From Cardinalis cardinalis (taxonomy: Eukaryota > Chordata > Aves > Passeriformes > Cardinalidae), in assembly GCA_014549065.1 (NCBI GenBank), contig JACDOX010000008.1:2184319-2248318 (forward strand): a stretch of 64,000 nucleotides of DNA, read 5' to 3'. A program made the position numbers and the translations under genes. The notes beneath the pieces are model-generated. The model worked only from the letters and a program-made list of their open reading frames with translations. It was not told the origin of the DNA and searched no databases. Numbering within the stretch: the first letter of the stretch is position 1; the number at the start of each line of letters is the position of its first letter. Of this stretch, positions 24,501 to 39,500 are shown piece by piece.

Positions 24501-27500
24501 AACTAAAATCCAGACTAGCTGAATTGGCAAAACAGCGCTGTGGAGAGGTAAGAGCTTTTCACTTCCTTGAGAAATATACTCTGAACCTAAATAGTTCTAA
24601 AGGTGTATGGTATAATATAGTGGAATACATCCACATTGGAAGTATAAGTTGCATTGCTTTTAAGAAAGGAGGGACTGTCTTTCTTAGGAATGTTTCTAAT
24701 TTATGAAAGTTCAGACTGTGGATGCTCTCAAAATCCATGTATAAATACTGCAAGCTTTATTCCTGTTTAAGGGTTCATGTTATTAGGTTTAAAGGTTCTA
24801 GGTTATTTGGCAGTATGAAAAGCAATATTGACTGTAGACCCGAGAGCTTTCTGCACTTTTCAGATTGATTTGAGGCCCTATCTGTTTAAGCAAACAGTGG
24901 TTACCTGGGGAGTTTTTCCATGTGATCTTGTTCACCTAACGCTGAACTGGAGGGCAAGAGGCCTTTGTTCCAGCGCCAGCTCAACACTTTGTAGTACAGT
25001 CACTCCATGCCACTGTCCCCTTTTTTTTCTGTTAGGAGTAGTGATACTTGAGCTTCCCTGGAACTGGGTAAGCTTAGACCTTTTATCTCTTTTAAGGGAT
25101 TTTATACATCCTTGGGTATGTTTAGTATTAACAATACCTTTCTGTTGTTGAGGGGTGAAATGATTCAAAGAATTACAAGCAAACAAAGAATTCTTGGTAA
25201 AAGCAGGGTGTTTGATATGTTTCTTATCAGTATTTGGAAATGTTGCAGGTGAACACATTTCAATAGCTCCATTTGTCTTTTTAAAAGTGAGTATTACACA
25301 GCTGTGGACATTATAATAGGCTGAAGTGGGGTAATATTTTGCTTTCAGCTTCCCAAGCCTGTCAACTTTACAGGTTTAGCAGGTGCTATCTGTCATTCAC
25401 TTCTGCCACATCAAGCCTTTTTTCCATTTGAATACCATACTTGTATTTTGATTGCCAATGTTTCTGCAGATACTGTCACAATAATTATTTTAGCTAGATA
25501 TGTTCTGTTCAGTTACCAAGAATTTCCTCAGATTTTTCCCTATCTTTGGAAATTAGCAGTTTAATAAAGCATTCTGGAATTTAGGGTGTGGGAGGTTGTT
25601 GTTTGCTGTCAGGTTTTTTCTAATGACAGTGCTATGGACAATTCATAGGAAGTGCAAGCGTTAAATTCTCTAAGTAACCACAAAACCATACAATATATAC
25701 TTTGTCTGCTCACAAGTGACCACAAGAATTATTAGCCTCTAGGGCTTCCAAGTCCCAGTTTGATTTCTGATCTCATTGAAAGGACCTAAGTATATGTCAT
25801 ACATTTTCCTAATGTTAATTTTCCAAAGAAAGAGTCGTGCTTTCTCCAGCAAAGTGTAGATGTAGTTGTGAGTTACATGTATGGTACATATTTTGTATGA
25901 ATGGCATATGCAGTGCTATCCTGAATTACTTTATCTGCAGAAAAAAGGGAGATAACTTTTCTCTCTACCTTGACAAGTATTCCTTATTAAATTGTATTGT
26001 GAGATACAGAAAGTTTGACAATACCTCAACCATCTATTGAAACTGAACAGCAAACTGTCAGTGTTTTTTTAAATTATTGAGTTTTCTCTTGTTTTTGATG
26101 GGTTTTTTNAATACATATGTGCATGCAATGATTGCCGTGCCTTCTGAATAGTAACTTGGGAAAGATAATCTAGTTGCANGTGTCAGATTTATGCATATTG
26201 TGCTGTTCTTTCTATTTTGAATTGCCTCCTGCCTTCATTCTTACTTTCAAGTAGGGGATTCAGTGTTTGAGAATCTTCTAAATGTCACCCTGTTACAGGC
26301 AGATGGTACAATTTAATTTGGCTGATCTCCCACCTGTATGTGCAAATCCTGCTCAGTGGTGCTGCTGACTGCACCCTTGTCCTGTACTCTTCCTTAATTT
26401 TAGAGCTAAAGTGGTCTCTTAGCACTGTGGAGTGCTAATAAGGGGATGCTACTAGACTGCTGAAAGCTTAAGCCCTGACAGGTCAATAGATCATCAATAG
26501 TTCAAGTAAACAGTGACTGAAAATTGATTCCAACCTGGCAAGCCATGTTGCAGAGGTTTCAGTGCAGTTCTTATTTTAGTGATTGTAGCTGTAAGAATAT
26601 GGAGCACTTTGTGACTTTACAGTTCTAAAGGGGAGACTGCTTTACAGAGGAAGGGTTGGATTTGTGGTTAGCAGTGAAATAATAACTATTTCATAGCAGT
26701 AGGTACAGGAACAGATAAGTGAAAAGGATTTGTTCTGTTGTAGCTCATATGTCATAAACCCTTATCTGGGGGACTAAAAAGATTATGCTAAAAGAAGATG
26801 AGAAAATTATTTTTAAATTTCACTTTTCTGTTAGAAAAATAAGATGGCTTAGGTTGTCTGTTTTTCAGTAATTTTTGCCATCTTTGCTACTGTGGTCAGG
26901 GATTTTTTTCCTGTTACAATTTATTAATAAATAGTTCTGACAAAAACTAGTGAAATAATATAAATTCTCCCTGATAAATAACAAAATTGACAGTCATGCT
27001 TCTGCTGTGTTGCTTTTTGGGGTGGGTAGCATTTGGCTATCATTTGACTCTGCGTTTCATTGGTACCTTTTTTCTTTCAGGTGATGATATTTGAACTTGC
27101 TGACCATGTACAGTCATTTCTCAGTGAGTATAATAAACCACCTTCCAAGTCTTTTCATGAAGAAATGCTAAAAAATCATCAGAAAGAACAGGAAAGATTG
27201 GCTCAGGAGGAATTGCGTAAGGCACAAGAAGTTAAGAGAAGAGAGGAGCAGGAGGTAAGAGAAACCAAAGTGTGAATAACCATATATTCTTAAAATAACA
27301 TAATCAAGATTTTAAAATCAATCTGCATAATGGTGAGTTTTAGTGAATAATTAACTTGTCAGACCTGCCAGTATGAGTTGATCAATGTGTATTGTATGAA
27401 CTATCTGCTGCTGTAATTGTAATCTTTTAATGATGTGGTTTTAACCCAGGGAAATATTTGTGCCTGAAACAAACCTATATGTTGATTCTTGATCCTATAA

Positions 27501-30500
27501 AAATCCCTTATCCAAGAGGACCTTATACAAAAGTTTAAGCAGAGGTACATGTTAAGTGCATTCCCATTGTAAACTAGGAAGTGTTAGAGCCAGGCAGACA
27601 GGTAATCATACCTTCTTTCACTCTTAGGGTGACTGGAACATTCACTGTGACAGGCATCTCTAGAGGGCCACGAATTTAACCTAAAGAGATGTCAGAGCAC
27701 CCATATCCTTCAGTAGAAATGAGGGGATTCATCCAAGTCTCACAGGGGCTAGTAGTGTGAAGTCTCTACTCTGTGGGGAATATGGATAGAATAGCTCCAG
27801 TTTTTAAAAGATCACTTGGATTTATCTCCCTATCTTTTTTTTTTTGTGTGCATGAAACTTTATTGTTGGGTCTGGCAGTAGAAGTAATTTACAATTCCAT
27901 TCTCCTGTATCATACAATTGATATTATTAACTTCCTCAGAAGAGCTAATTTGACTTCCATTTTTTTATTCTTGTGACATCTTCTAAGTCCTCTTTCAGCA
28001 CTTCCAAAAACTCAGCATTGTAACTTCTTTACTTTTAAATCAGGATAAGATTTTAGCAGTTGCATTGCATGTACTGTTGCATTTCTAACAACTGAAATTT
28101 TATTTCAGCAACGTGAAATCCTTAACGAGATTCAGAGAAGGGAGGAAGAGAAAAGGGAAGAAAGAAAAAAGAAGGAGATTGCCAAACAGGTATTCTTTCT
28201 AAGCAGGTGTGCAAACAAATATTGCAGTAAGTTCTTCTACTGTAACAGTACTTGTAAAAAGTACTTGGACATCTTTGCTTATTCAGGGCTTCTAGTAGAT
28301 ATAAATTAAAATGGGTTCTTGATTATTTCTGGGGTTTATTTCTGGAATATACTAGCATCTTGAGTGTACCAGGGTGGATGTTTTCAAACAGACATAGAAA
28401 AAAGCTGGTATATGATGTTTCCTGTTTCTTTGCATTCTTGCCATGGACAGTGCTGAAATGTCCTTTCTGAAATCTCAGCACTTTTTCTTTGGCCTCTTGT
28501 GTACATTTATTATGAAAACATATTTCTTCTGTGATCTGCATGACTTCATAGAATAATAACTTAAGTACTTGCATATTTTGATGATAGAAGTGGCTTCTGC
28601 ACTTACTTGGTTTTTTCCTGATTTATAGGAACGTTTGGAAATAGCTGCTCTGACAAATCAAGAAGATTCTCACAGGAGAGACACTGCAGGACATAGAGTT
28701 GCTTCACGTTTAAATGGGAGCTGTTTGGAGCATGGGGTGAATAATAAACACCGACCTAATTCAGCTGGACGTTCCAAGTATGTCAGTTTGCACGTGGATT
28801 TTTTAGATTTATTAACTTAGTTGTTTGTTTTTTGGGTTTTTTTTTTGCTGCAAACATTAGATTACAAAGTGAAATTTGAAGGCAAGAGAATAGTGTGCCA
28901 TGATGTTGGCCGGTTCATTTTGGTCTCTTCCCTACCACCTTCCCCCCCACCTTCATTTGTCATGGTTTAACTAAGCTATGTGCTGTGGATAACTTGGTAA
29001 ATTTCCAAGTTTTAATGTTTGTATTCAACTCCTGACTTCAAATATAGTATCTTTGAGTTGGAGAAAAATATTTTCTTCACATTGCAGACGAGAACGCCAG
29101 CTTTCTGTTAGTAATAATGAAGAGTCCCCTGGAAATCATGAAGTTCTGAACTTCAGCACAAGTGGTGCTGGACAGCTTACTGTCCATAAAGGAAAATGTC
29201 TAGGTAAGTAAAATTACAATTGCAACTTGAAATGCTGGGATTTGGTATGCTTTCAGTAACATGTGAAACCACTGATAAGCACAGGGCTGGAAATGGATAC
29301 TTTCCTTTCATTGCTGCTGATAGCAATGGCATAAAACCAGCAGGTTAAGAAAAGCATTAATACAGGACATGACAGAANACTGAGATGGAAGATCTCCATG
29401 GAATGCCCACATGGATAGACCATCCGATGTTTTCATTGTTTGTTTTCAACATAGCAGTTCTTTAGTGGATGGATGAACAGCCTGAAAGTCTTTTGAGAAA
29501 GGAAAATTTTCCTATTTTGCTGTTTGAGGATGAACAGTTGTGTTACTATGTGTAGAACTTGGCATTCGCTAAGCAGGAAAGTTGTTCATTTATTAAAACT
29601 TGAAATTCTTGAAAATGTGCAGCAGTTTTTTGTCAACATGTGATTGCTTTCATTTGAGTGCTGTTACATAGCATTCGGTCTCATCAAGCCTGATATTTTC
29701 CATACTTACTATGTAGATACACGTCTTGTCTAGTTTTAAGTAGGTTTATGTTTCTGACTTTAGAAAACAGTCTTACTGGTATTTATTTAGCATTTGCAGG
29801 AGCTTTTGTCAAATCCTTGGAAACATAAGCCATGTTCCTCTTCCCTCCCTTTGTGTATAGGCAGAGATGAACAGCTTGGTAAATCTGTCTACAATGCCTT
29901 GGAAATTCACAGTGGAGACTTTGTTCTAATATATGAGTGGGTTCTGCACTGGCAAAAAAAGATGGGAAAGTTTCTTACAACTCATGAAATAGAAAAGATT
30001 GAGAAGTCTAAGAAACAGGTAATACCTATATTTTGCATTTGGCTTAATAAAGATTAGGTGAGGTTCAGTGCTTTTCTTTAGGCTACTAGCTCATATTAAG
30101 CTTGAGAGGGTAGTAATGAACTTGAAAATGCTAGTATCTAAGCATGAAAGAACATGAGTGTGTTGGGATATTCAGGAGTTCCTTTACAATAAAGAGCATG
30201 TTTGCAAGTATGCATAAACAAAATACTGCAATTCTGAAGAAAGAACAAATCAAGCTTATCTGTTAGAATCAAAGCTGTACTTTCTCCAGTGCACAATATT
30301 TCCTTCTTAGAGAAGTATGAGGATGTCATATATTTTAGAAGTATTTTGTTTGTGTTACATATTTTATTAGTAATGTGTCCTAAGATATGACTAAATCCAT
30401 ATTATGTTGTGTTTCTCTACTAGCTTCAGGGAGCAGAAACAGAGTTCAACTCACTGGCAAAGCTAAGTCACCCAAACATAGTACATTACAAATGTATGAA

Positions 30501-33500
30501 CCTCCAAGAACGGGACAACTCAATTGTGGTGGATATTTTAGTGGAGCACATAAGTGGTTGCAGCCTTTCTACATACTTGGACAAAGAGACTCCAGTTCCT
30601 GTCGAGCAGTTGCGCCATTATGTGATCCAGATCTTGTCAGCTCTCGACTACTTGCACAATAGTTCAGTAGTGCACAAGGTCCTTTGTGCTTCCAGTGTCC
30701 TGGTAGATGCTGAAGGAAACATCAAGGTCACAGACTACAGCATTTCTAAGCGCTTAGCTGACATCTGTAAAGCTGATGTTTTTGAGCAAACCAAGGTTCG
30801 ATTTAGTGAGGATGGTCTTCCTTACAAACCTGGAAAAAAAGGAGACGTGTGGCGTCTGGGTTTGCTTCTGCTGTCGCTCAGCCAGGGCCAAGTAACCAAG
30901 GAATTCCCAGTTGCTGTGCCTACCAATTTACCTGCTGACTTTCAAGACTTTCTAGAAAAGTATGTTTGTCACATTCCTGTATCTTTTTGTCTTTGATTTT
31001 TGGTTTATTTGTTTGGTTTTTGTTTGGTTTTTGTTTGGTTTTGTTTTAAGTTTTTAACAGTTTTTTAAAGAATAGATAGGTCTTCCTGTGTTGCTAGTTG
31101 TAGTTTTTATAGAAGAGGTTGATCTCATGGCTCAGGCTGCTAATCTGGGATTTGGGAGAGCAGGTTTGGTGCTCTCTTTTTCTCTGCTCTGCCACCAACT
31201 GTATATCACTGTGATAAGCCATTTAGTCTGTCTTTGCTTCTGATTCCCATCTAAACGATGGAGGTAATAATTTCTTAGATATCATAAGAACTCTTCTAAC
31301 ATTTATGTCAGATATTAAATAGTTCTCTCTGTGGTTTGCTGACAGGTGTGTTTGCTTGGAAGACAAAGAAAGGTGGACTCCTCAGCAGCTGCTACAACAT
31401 AGTTTTATAAACATTCCACGAACAAAAATACCTGTAGCTGAAGAAAATCTAGATGGTAAGGAACTTGGTTCTTCTGTGTTCTGCTAAGTAAGTGAACTAC
31501 ATGCCTGCAATAAGAAAAATTGAGTTGTGCTACAGCTTCACAAGACTGCACAAGTGTGTTACATTAACTGACTTAAAAGGTGGTAGGTAATGTGATCTTT
31601 AACTTCTCTGTGCAAGACTGGCTGGGGTGGACTGACTACTGTTTTTTCTTCTGTAGAAGCAGCTCATGCTTTAAAGAAACCTGTAAAGTCATCCACCTCC
31701 TGCATGGTGTAAATACAGATTTAACTTTGTCCTTGGAAGACGGTGTTCCGATGAGACCTTTCCTTCTTAAGTTCTTGTTAAAATCATTCCTTTGTCCAGC
31801 ATAATTCATGTTTGTAATTAAAAACAGTGTTAAGATTTATGCTTGAACTAGAGGTTTACACAGCAGAGCACTTCTGTATTTTAGGGTTTAGTTGCACTTG
31901 AAGTTATTTAGGTTTTGTCTCCTCCTTATTCCTTATTTGACAGTCCCTAGCACCTTACCCCCATATTGCCAGTGATGGTAACTTTGTCTTCATTGCAGAT
32001 TCAGCAGGTATAGATTGCATGGAGACAGTTGTACCCAGCAGTCAGATATCCAGTGCTTCATTCTTCACAGAAACACAGAGACAATTTTCACGATACTACA
32101 ATGAGTTTGAAGAGCTAAAATTACTTGGTAAAGGGGCTTTTGGAGCAGTCATCAAGGTATGGTATAAAAATGGTTCCCTCTGTGGAAACCTTTTTGAGGA
32201 TATGTTTGTTTTCTCTGAAGCAGAAAAATATATTCAATGTTTGCATGATTTTATTTACTGTCTGCTGGTGCTGTGCCTGTGTTGAGGTTTTTATCTGGAA
32301 TTGAATAGTATGAAAAGTTACTTGCAAGAGGTTGCTGGGAGACTGGGGAGAAGCCTGTCAGTATCAGGAAGCTTGCATTTGAATTGTAGTCATTTTCCAG
32401 GTGAAAGGGAGACTTCCTGTTTCGTGAAATTATTCTTCTGGCTCTGCTTGGTAAGGCATTTGTAAGCATTTGACTTTAGATTAATTTGAATTTTGCAGGT
32501 GAGAAATAAGCTTGATGGTTGCTATTATGCTGTGAAACGTATTCGCATAAACCCCACCAGCAAGCAGTTCCGGAGGATTAAGGGAGAAGTGACATTGCTT
32601 TCCCGCTTGAACCATGAGAATATTGTGAGGTATTACAATGCTTGGATAGAAAAACATGAAAGTCCTGTTCCCACTGTGTCAACATCTGGAACAAGCGACG
32701 AGAGGAGAGTGCCCCCCAAAGCTGGTCTCTTCATCCTTTCCACTGAGGAGACAAATGATGTGGAAACAAATGCTCCCCCTCCATGTTTGACAAGTTCAGT
32801 TGAGTGGAGCACTTCATGTGAAAGATCCTCCAGCAACAAATTCAGTGGAGCTGATCAGGAATCCAGCGATGATGATGATGATGGTGATGGCGTGTTCTCC
32901 CATTCCATTTTGTAAGTAGGCTTCAGTATTGGCACTATAGGGAGTGTGAGCAGAGTTAGTTTTTCCAAGTTTGTGTCGTTCCGTTCTCGTTTCTTTTGTC
33001 AGTAGTTCACTGCATTTTTATTCTGTCCCCTTGTTCAAAACCAGTCTATGTGCCAGTAGTCACATAGCCAAGAAGAGGAAATTTTCTAGCTAAGGATTGT
33101 CAATCTATGTGGAAATTTTTTTGATGTACGTTTCTTGACGCTGCTTATTTGTGCCAGAATGCATGAGTGCTTACCTTATGTTTCACTGTCTTTTCCAGCC
33201 TTGAGAATAAAATTTTTTAATAAAGAATAACAGAAATATTACAAATCTTGAAAAATATCAAACTTGCCATTTTTTGTTTTGGTTTTTATTAGTGTATTCC
33301 ATATCTTCCTCTGTGTATGGCTCAGTTGTCTCACTCAGTGATTTTTTTGTATAAGCAATTAAATACATTTATCTCAGTTCTGCTTACTGGATATAGCAAT
33401 TAAATTTTACTGATGGCAAATGTATACCTTCCCTTTTAGAACTGGACTGTCAAAGGAAGTGTTTCTTTGCAAGCAGGATGCTTTTCTGGGTATTGGGTTT

Positions 33501-36500
33501 TTTTGCTTTTTTTTGTTCAAAGTGTATAGAAAGTCTTCAGCAGAAACTTAGATCCCCCCCCCACCCCCCCAAAATAATTTCCAAATTCTTTAGTAAGTAT
33601 TACTTGGTATGCAGAACTTTTGAGGTTTTTTTCCTTTCTGTGTTTTTAAACAGGCCAACCACAGATTCTGAAAGTGAAATAATTTTTGAAAATGAAGATG
33701 AAAATAGTAAAGGTCATTCTCCAGTAAGTGTAAAATTATTGAAAATGAAAATATAATAAAATAGTCTTTGACAAGTAAGCAGGTCAGTTGAGAAGTTTTA
33801 TTTCACTTCTGCTGTAATTGCAGAAACATAACCTTACCTGTCTGTTAGAGTAAGTGATGTGCCATTGTGAGCTGCATCCCATAGAAATCAGTCTGATGCA
33901 GCTAATCTGGATTCTGTTTCCTGAAGTGTTAACTGAGCTAAATATGGGGTTTTTTTTAGTCATGACCCAGGTTATTGCAAATTTAACACTTCAGTGTGTT
34001 TATGATTTAACAGTTATGGATTACATGGTCTTGCACCTCTCAAAGTTGAAATACTGTTCTGCCTTTATTATGATTTTAACCAATATATGTGTTCATATAC
34101 AACTTTTTAGAGCAGACAAAATGCATACTGCTAACAGTCTCAAAGAGAGGGGAAGTCAGTAGAATGACTAAAGTTTTAGTTGATTTTAAGGTTGTGTCAC
34201 AGCACTTGCTGTGGACAGTCAGTGCACTGTATCACTAGAAAGCTAATGTACACTCTTCTACAGCATCTACAGTATGTCACTGCCACCCCTGATGGTCTGT
34301 AACATGCTTTTACTTAAAGCTTCATCTCCTTCCTCTTTCTGTTATAATGTACATGGGCAAGAAAAGGTTTTCAGTATATCATTTAATAATATGGCAGTGC
34401 ATTGTTTTCTCAATATATATGTGTATGTATGTGCACCATACCAAAATTGTTGGTTGAGGGTGGGGGTTGCATTGTTTATCAAGCAAGCTTTCTATCTTCT
34501 AGTTTCAAATCTTATCTTTCTCTTTTTTTAATATGACACAGCTGTAGATTTAGGATTCATCTAGTTCTTCCAGAATTCTTTTCCTTAGGTGTCTAATAAT
34601 GGCAAAATGCTATTCATTTTCACTTTGAGAATTGGTCACACCTGTTTTTCTAGTTTATTTAGATGAAATGGTATTACAAAATTTCACTGTATTATTTTGC
34701 TCTTTTTCAAACTATCTATAGAAGCTGAGTACTCGTCAATGTATTCCAGCCAGTAAAAAATAGTAGTATGTAATACATCTTCCTGTAGCTAACTGTTCTG
34801 TTACTTTCATTGTGATAAAGAATGAAGAAGGCAATGAAAAGAACAGCCATGGAGGAGAGGACAGGACACCAGTCGTTCAGACAGTGCATTATCTGTACAT
34901 TCAGGTACAAATGTGCTCCTGTGTTCCCATGAAAGGATACAATTTATTTCAACCCGCAGATACTAGTTGCTGGTTTTCATGAGAATGAATGACCTTTAAA
35001 AATGCAAGCAAGTAAGTTCAGTGCTGTTTTTGCATTAGACTGGTTTTCTGAAGGCTTAGCTGGTGGAAGGCACTGTGCAGTGCACGTGGTTTGTTGTGAT
35101 TTCCAAGGCTCTATATTTGTGCCTGGAGAGAACAAAGTTTGGTAGTGCCATAGTATGTAATGGGATTACTGGTGTTGCTTATGTACAACTAAAAGTTGGC
35201 AATTCCTGATCTAACCATAGAACAACCCAACCAGCCAACCTTTGAGTCTCTGTCTTTCAAAGCATTCTTTTGCCTTGTGCTTATTCGTTGAGAATATCCA
35301 TCCCAATAGCCAACACTCTAGCTGTTCCTTGGTTTGGTTGTTAATTGGTGTTAATTCCCAATGTGGAGTTGAAGTCTACCGTGCTAAATTCCTGAGGGAA
35401 AGTTGTCTTTCACAGATGTGAAAACTTCCTCATTCTCTTCAAAAGCACAGTATTGTGTATGCACTTTATTTTCATAGAAATCAGTAATCTGTAAAGCCAC
35501 TGTATGGCTCTAACAGTAGGCATACAATTAAACTCCTGCAGAGTCGCAGCTTCAGGCTATTCTACTGACACCTCCTTTGTGTTAGGAGTTAGTCAACTTC
35601 TCCCAGAAACAATTATAGCTATATATCATAGCTAAGTATTCTGTGGTGATGTGCAATTTTTTATAATGCACTTAATGCTAGAGCTTGTCTGGAAGGAAGT
35701 TACAAGTAGATGGAATTAGTTTTTAATAAGCTTGTTTGTGTGCATTGTGTATATTCATAAGACACCAAGTGCAATAAAGCCAGATATTCTTTGTGGTTTG
35801 GCTTTATCACATATTATGGCTTGGCTGGTCTCACTTTGTTGGTAATGTTTATGTTAGAGAATATGCTACTCTGCAGGCTCATACCATTGTTCCAGAAAAT
35901 GAGGTAGGACCCAGAAGTGAATACATGTTTGTAGCTAAAAGACAGTTCTTAGGAGAATTCCAAATAGCTAATTTTTTTTTGGTGATACTATTTGCTCCTG
36001 AGCCCAGGCAGTATGTGTACAGATACAAGTTCCTGATAGTGTCTTTGGTTAACAAAACTGTTCTTTCTTCCCCTTGTCCCCTGTGAACGCACAACTGAAG
36101 ATGGAATATTGTGAAAAGAGCACATTGAGGGACACTATTGACCAAGGGTTATATGAAGATACCAGTCGGCTTTGGAGGCTTTTCCGAGAAATTTTGGATG
36201 GGTTAGCTTACATCCATGAGAAGGTCAGTAAACAGGGTAGTTATGACCTGTACATAATATCTGTGTTATGCCTCTTTCTCTCTGGGTTCTTTATCTTGGG
36301 GCATGCATTAGTAAGTTTCCTCTCTTTGCCCTTTCCATTATTAGTTGGTTCTTGGGGTTTATTATATTTTATCATGAACGTGAATTTTATAATAAACCAC
36401 TTCAGATTTTACCCATTAGTCATAAAAATCTGACCATCTTTTAAAAACATTCTGTTAGATATCTGGTAGCACTGAAAATTGTTTCTGGCTTCTGGGCTAC

Positions 36501-39500
36501 AAATTATAGTCTGTCTTCAAGACTGATCTTTAGTGACTTAATGCAGTAGGTCTCCCACTGTATTAAAAGTATGTGATATGGTTTTCTAGTCCATTATAAG
36601 GACTTCTGTTTTGAATAATGTTTATTCTTTAACATTCTGTGGGTCTTTTTTTATTCTCTTCCTTTAACAGGGAATGATCCACAGAGACTTGAAGCCTGTG
36701 AACATTTTTTTAGATTCAGATGATCATGTGAAAATTGGTGATTTTGGTTTAGCTACAGATTATCCAGCAAATGCAGTAAGTACAGCTTAAAGTGAATGAA
36801 AAAACACTTGAATTTGGTTTTTGAATTTGAAAAAACCCCAAAAACCCATAAGTTAAATTACCACAATGTTTATATATTGAGAATTCCTTTTACATTTCTA
36901 AGGTTCTAGAATTAAACCATGCACTGCCAACCCAAATGACAAGAATGGCCAACAGAAGTATTTCACATATGTCATTTACAATATGACTGTTTTGTTGGTT
37001 TCAGGTGGTCTCTAAACAAGAGGAAAATCTCTCGGATGGTTCTGCTGTGTCTGACCCATCAGGTTAGTTTACATTGCAACTTGTTATAAATTATTTTAAG
37101 CAAGTATTTATATTCTTGTGGTCTTGTATAGGCTGTTAAATTTTCCATTTGTACTTTGAAAATAAAATTTCTCTTTATTAAAGCCAGGGGTGGGACCCCT
37201 ACCCCAGCCACCAAGTTGGGTAGCTATATTATAATCTGGCAGTTTTGCCTCTTATCTAAGAATTAATTAGCTTCCTCTGCTAGCCTTCTGCCTTAGTTCA
37301 ATGCTTTCCTCATGGTGAGGTGTAGACAGAGCCTGTATATCTGTTCCATCTGCACTTGTGTCCTCTTGCCCATATAGAACAATTTCAAGACTTCAGTGTC
37401 CTTGGTTGATTGGTTTGATTTTAGCTAGAGACTGCATGTGGTGTTTTGAGGGAACTTCAGTACATGGTATGTTTAAAGACAAATGTAATGGCAGTGAAAT
37501 TTAGTTGTAACTTTTGTGTGCTGACCTACTACAAGTCTGTAAAGCAATAGATAGGTTTAGTTACTACAGACAGACATGGATACTTGACCTGTGAGGGTAT
37601 GAACTGTCTGTCTGTTTGTCAACGTATTCTCAGCTGGGTCTCCCTCAGTATGGGCTGTACTACCACCTAGAAGAAAGAGACCATGAACAAGTTTTTTCTT
37701 GATATGGATGCTGCATTTCTCTCTGACTTTCTTGACACTGGTGCTCTCATCTTTTGCCACCTAGGTAACTTGACAGGGATGGTTGGCACTGCGCTGTACG
37801 TTAGCCCAGAGGTCCAAGGAAGCACTAAATCTACATACAATCAGGTATGATTGGAGTAGACTTAATGAAAGGGTAGCAAGGAATCTAAGATGTAGCAGGT
37901 ATGATTTGGGTCGTTCCTCCTTGACAAGATGAATTCAGTGTGGAACAGCATGTTGTTGATTCCTGTGCTAATCAGGGGAATTAAACGTTCCCTCAAGAGG
38001 AAACCAAGGATAGAACGATGTGGGCAAGTCAGTTGTTCTGCCTGTGCTTGATCGTGACTAGATACAAGCAACTTCAAGTTGAAAGCATGTAATGATAGAG
38101 GACCTCTGTAACTGAATAGGATAGAAATCTTACCTTTTATATAGTATACACTGTATTACCTTAACTAAAGGTAGTATAGTTCTGGATTTCTAGACTGTGA
38201 TTGTGGGAGATGGGGGTGTATTTTTTCCATCAAAGAGAACCCTGTTTATATGCAGAGACAAACTGTATTTCAAGGCAAGGAAATGTTTTCAAAGTGGAAG
38301 TTATAGAATTATAGAATGGTTTAGGCTGAAAGGGATCCCAAAGCTTATGCAGTTCCAACACCCTGCCATGGGCAGGGACACCTTCCAATAGACCAGGTTG
38401 CTTCAAGCCCTGTCCAACCTGGCCTTGACCACTTCCAGAAATGGGGCATCCACAACTTCTCTGGGCAACCTGTTCCATCCTCACAGTAAAGATTTTTTTT
38501 CTAATATTCAGTCTAAACCTACCTCTTCCATTTTAAAGCCATTATCCCTTGGGGCTATCACTCGGTGGCCTTGTAAAAAGTCCCTTCCTGGCATTCTTGT
38601 GGTCCCCTTGAGGTACTCAAAGGCTGGTCTAAGGTCTCCATGGAGCCTTCTATCCAGACTAAAAAATTCCAATTCTCTCAGCCTCCAGACTAAGCAATTC
38701 CAATTCTCTCAGCCTTTCCTCATGTGAGGAGTGCTCTGTTCCTTTAATTATCTTTGTGGTCCTCCTCTGGACTTGTTCCATGTACTTGCTCTAGCAGATC
38801 AATGTTCTCCTTATGTTGGGGGCCCCATAGCTGTATGCAGCACTCCAGCTGGGATAGCATGAGAGTGGAGTAGATTGAGAGAATCGCCTCCTTGAACTTG
38901 ATCTCGCTGCTTTTGGTGCAGCACAGGATGTTTGGCTTTCTGGGCTGTGAGTGCACTGACAGATCATGTTGAGAGTCTTGTCAGCCAATATCCCCAGGTT
39001 CTTCTCATGGCTCCTCTCAATCCATTCTCTGCCCAGCCTGTATTTGTGCTTGGAATTGCCCCAGTCCATGTGCAGGACCTTGCACTTGGCCTTGTTGAAC
39101 TTCATGAGNTTCACACAGACCCACCTCTCCAGCCTGTCAAGATCCCTTTTGATGACATCCCTTCCCTCCAGCGTGTCAACTGCACCACACAGCTCAGAGT
39201 CACCAGCAAGCTTGCTGAGGCTGCTCTCAGTCCCACTGTCCATGCCACCAACAGAGATGTTAAACTGTGCCAGTCCCAGTGCCTACCCCTGAGGAACATC
39301 AACTCCTCACTTTGCTGTTAAGCTGCTGACCACAACTTGTTAAGCTGCTGACCACAACTCAAGTGCAACCATCATTTGTTCATTGCAGTGCTGTGATGAT
39401 AGAAGGCTTTAAAGTCTACCAAATTTTAATGGATTATGTCGTCTAACAAAAAAGCTTTAAAAACAGATAATGATAAAAACATACAAAAAGACACAGAAAA

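Larger units (their letters stand above)
38303..39376 (-). mobile_element. CR1 LINE, about 1.07 kb, antisense in EIF2AK4 intron 18
   Basis: On the plus strand it opens with the reverse complement of the CR1 tail (ATAGAATTATAGAATGG), then GGGACACCTTCCAATAGACC, and passes into the reverse complement of the ORF2 3' end. It ends near AACTCAAGTGCAACCATCAT, a known CR1 interior phrase. It is 5'-truncated and antisense to EIF2AK4. Two internal tandem duplications are described separately. Confidence 0.9.

Noticed and set aside
38932..39321. Plus-strand open frames inside the intron 18 CR1
   Set aside because: Complement of the CR1 reverse-transcriptase remnant; the meaningful frame is on the minus strand.
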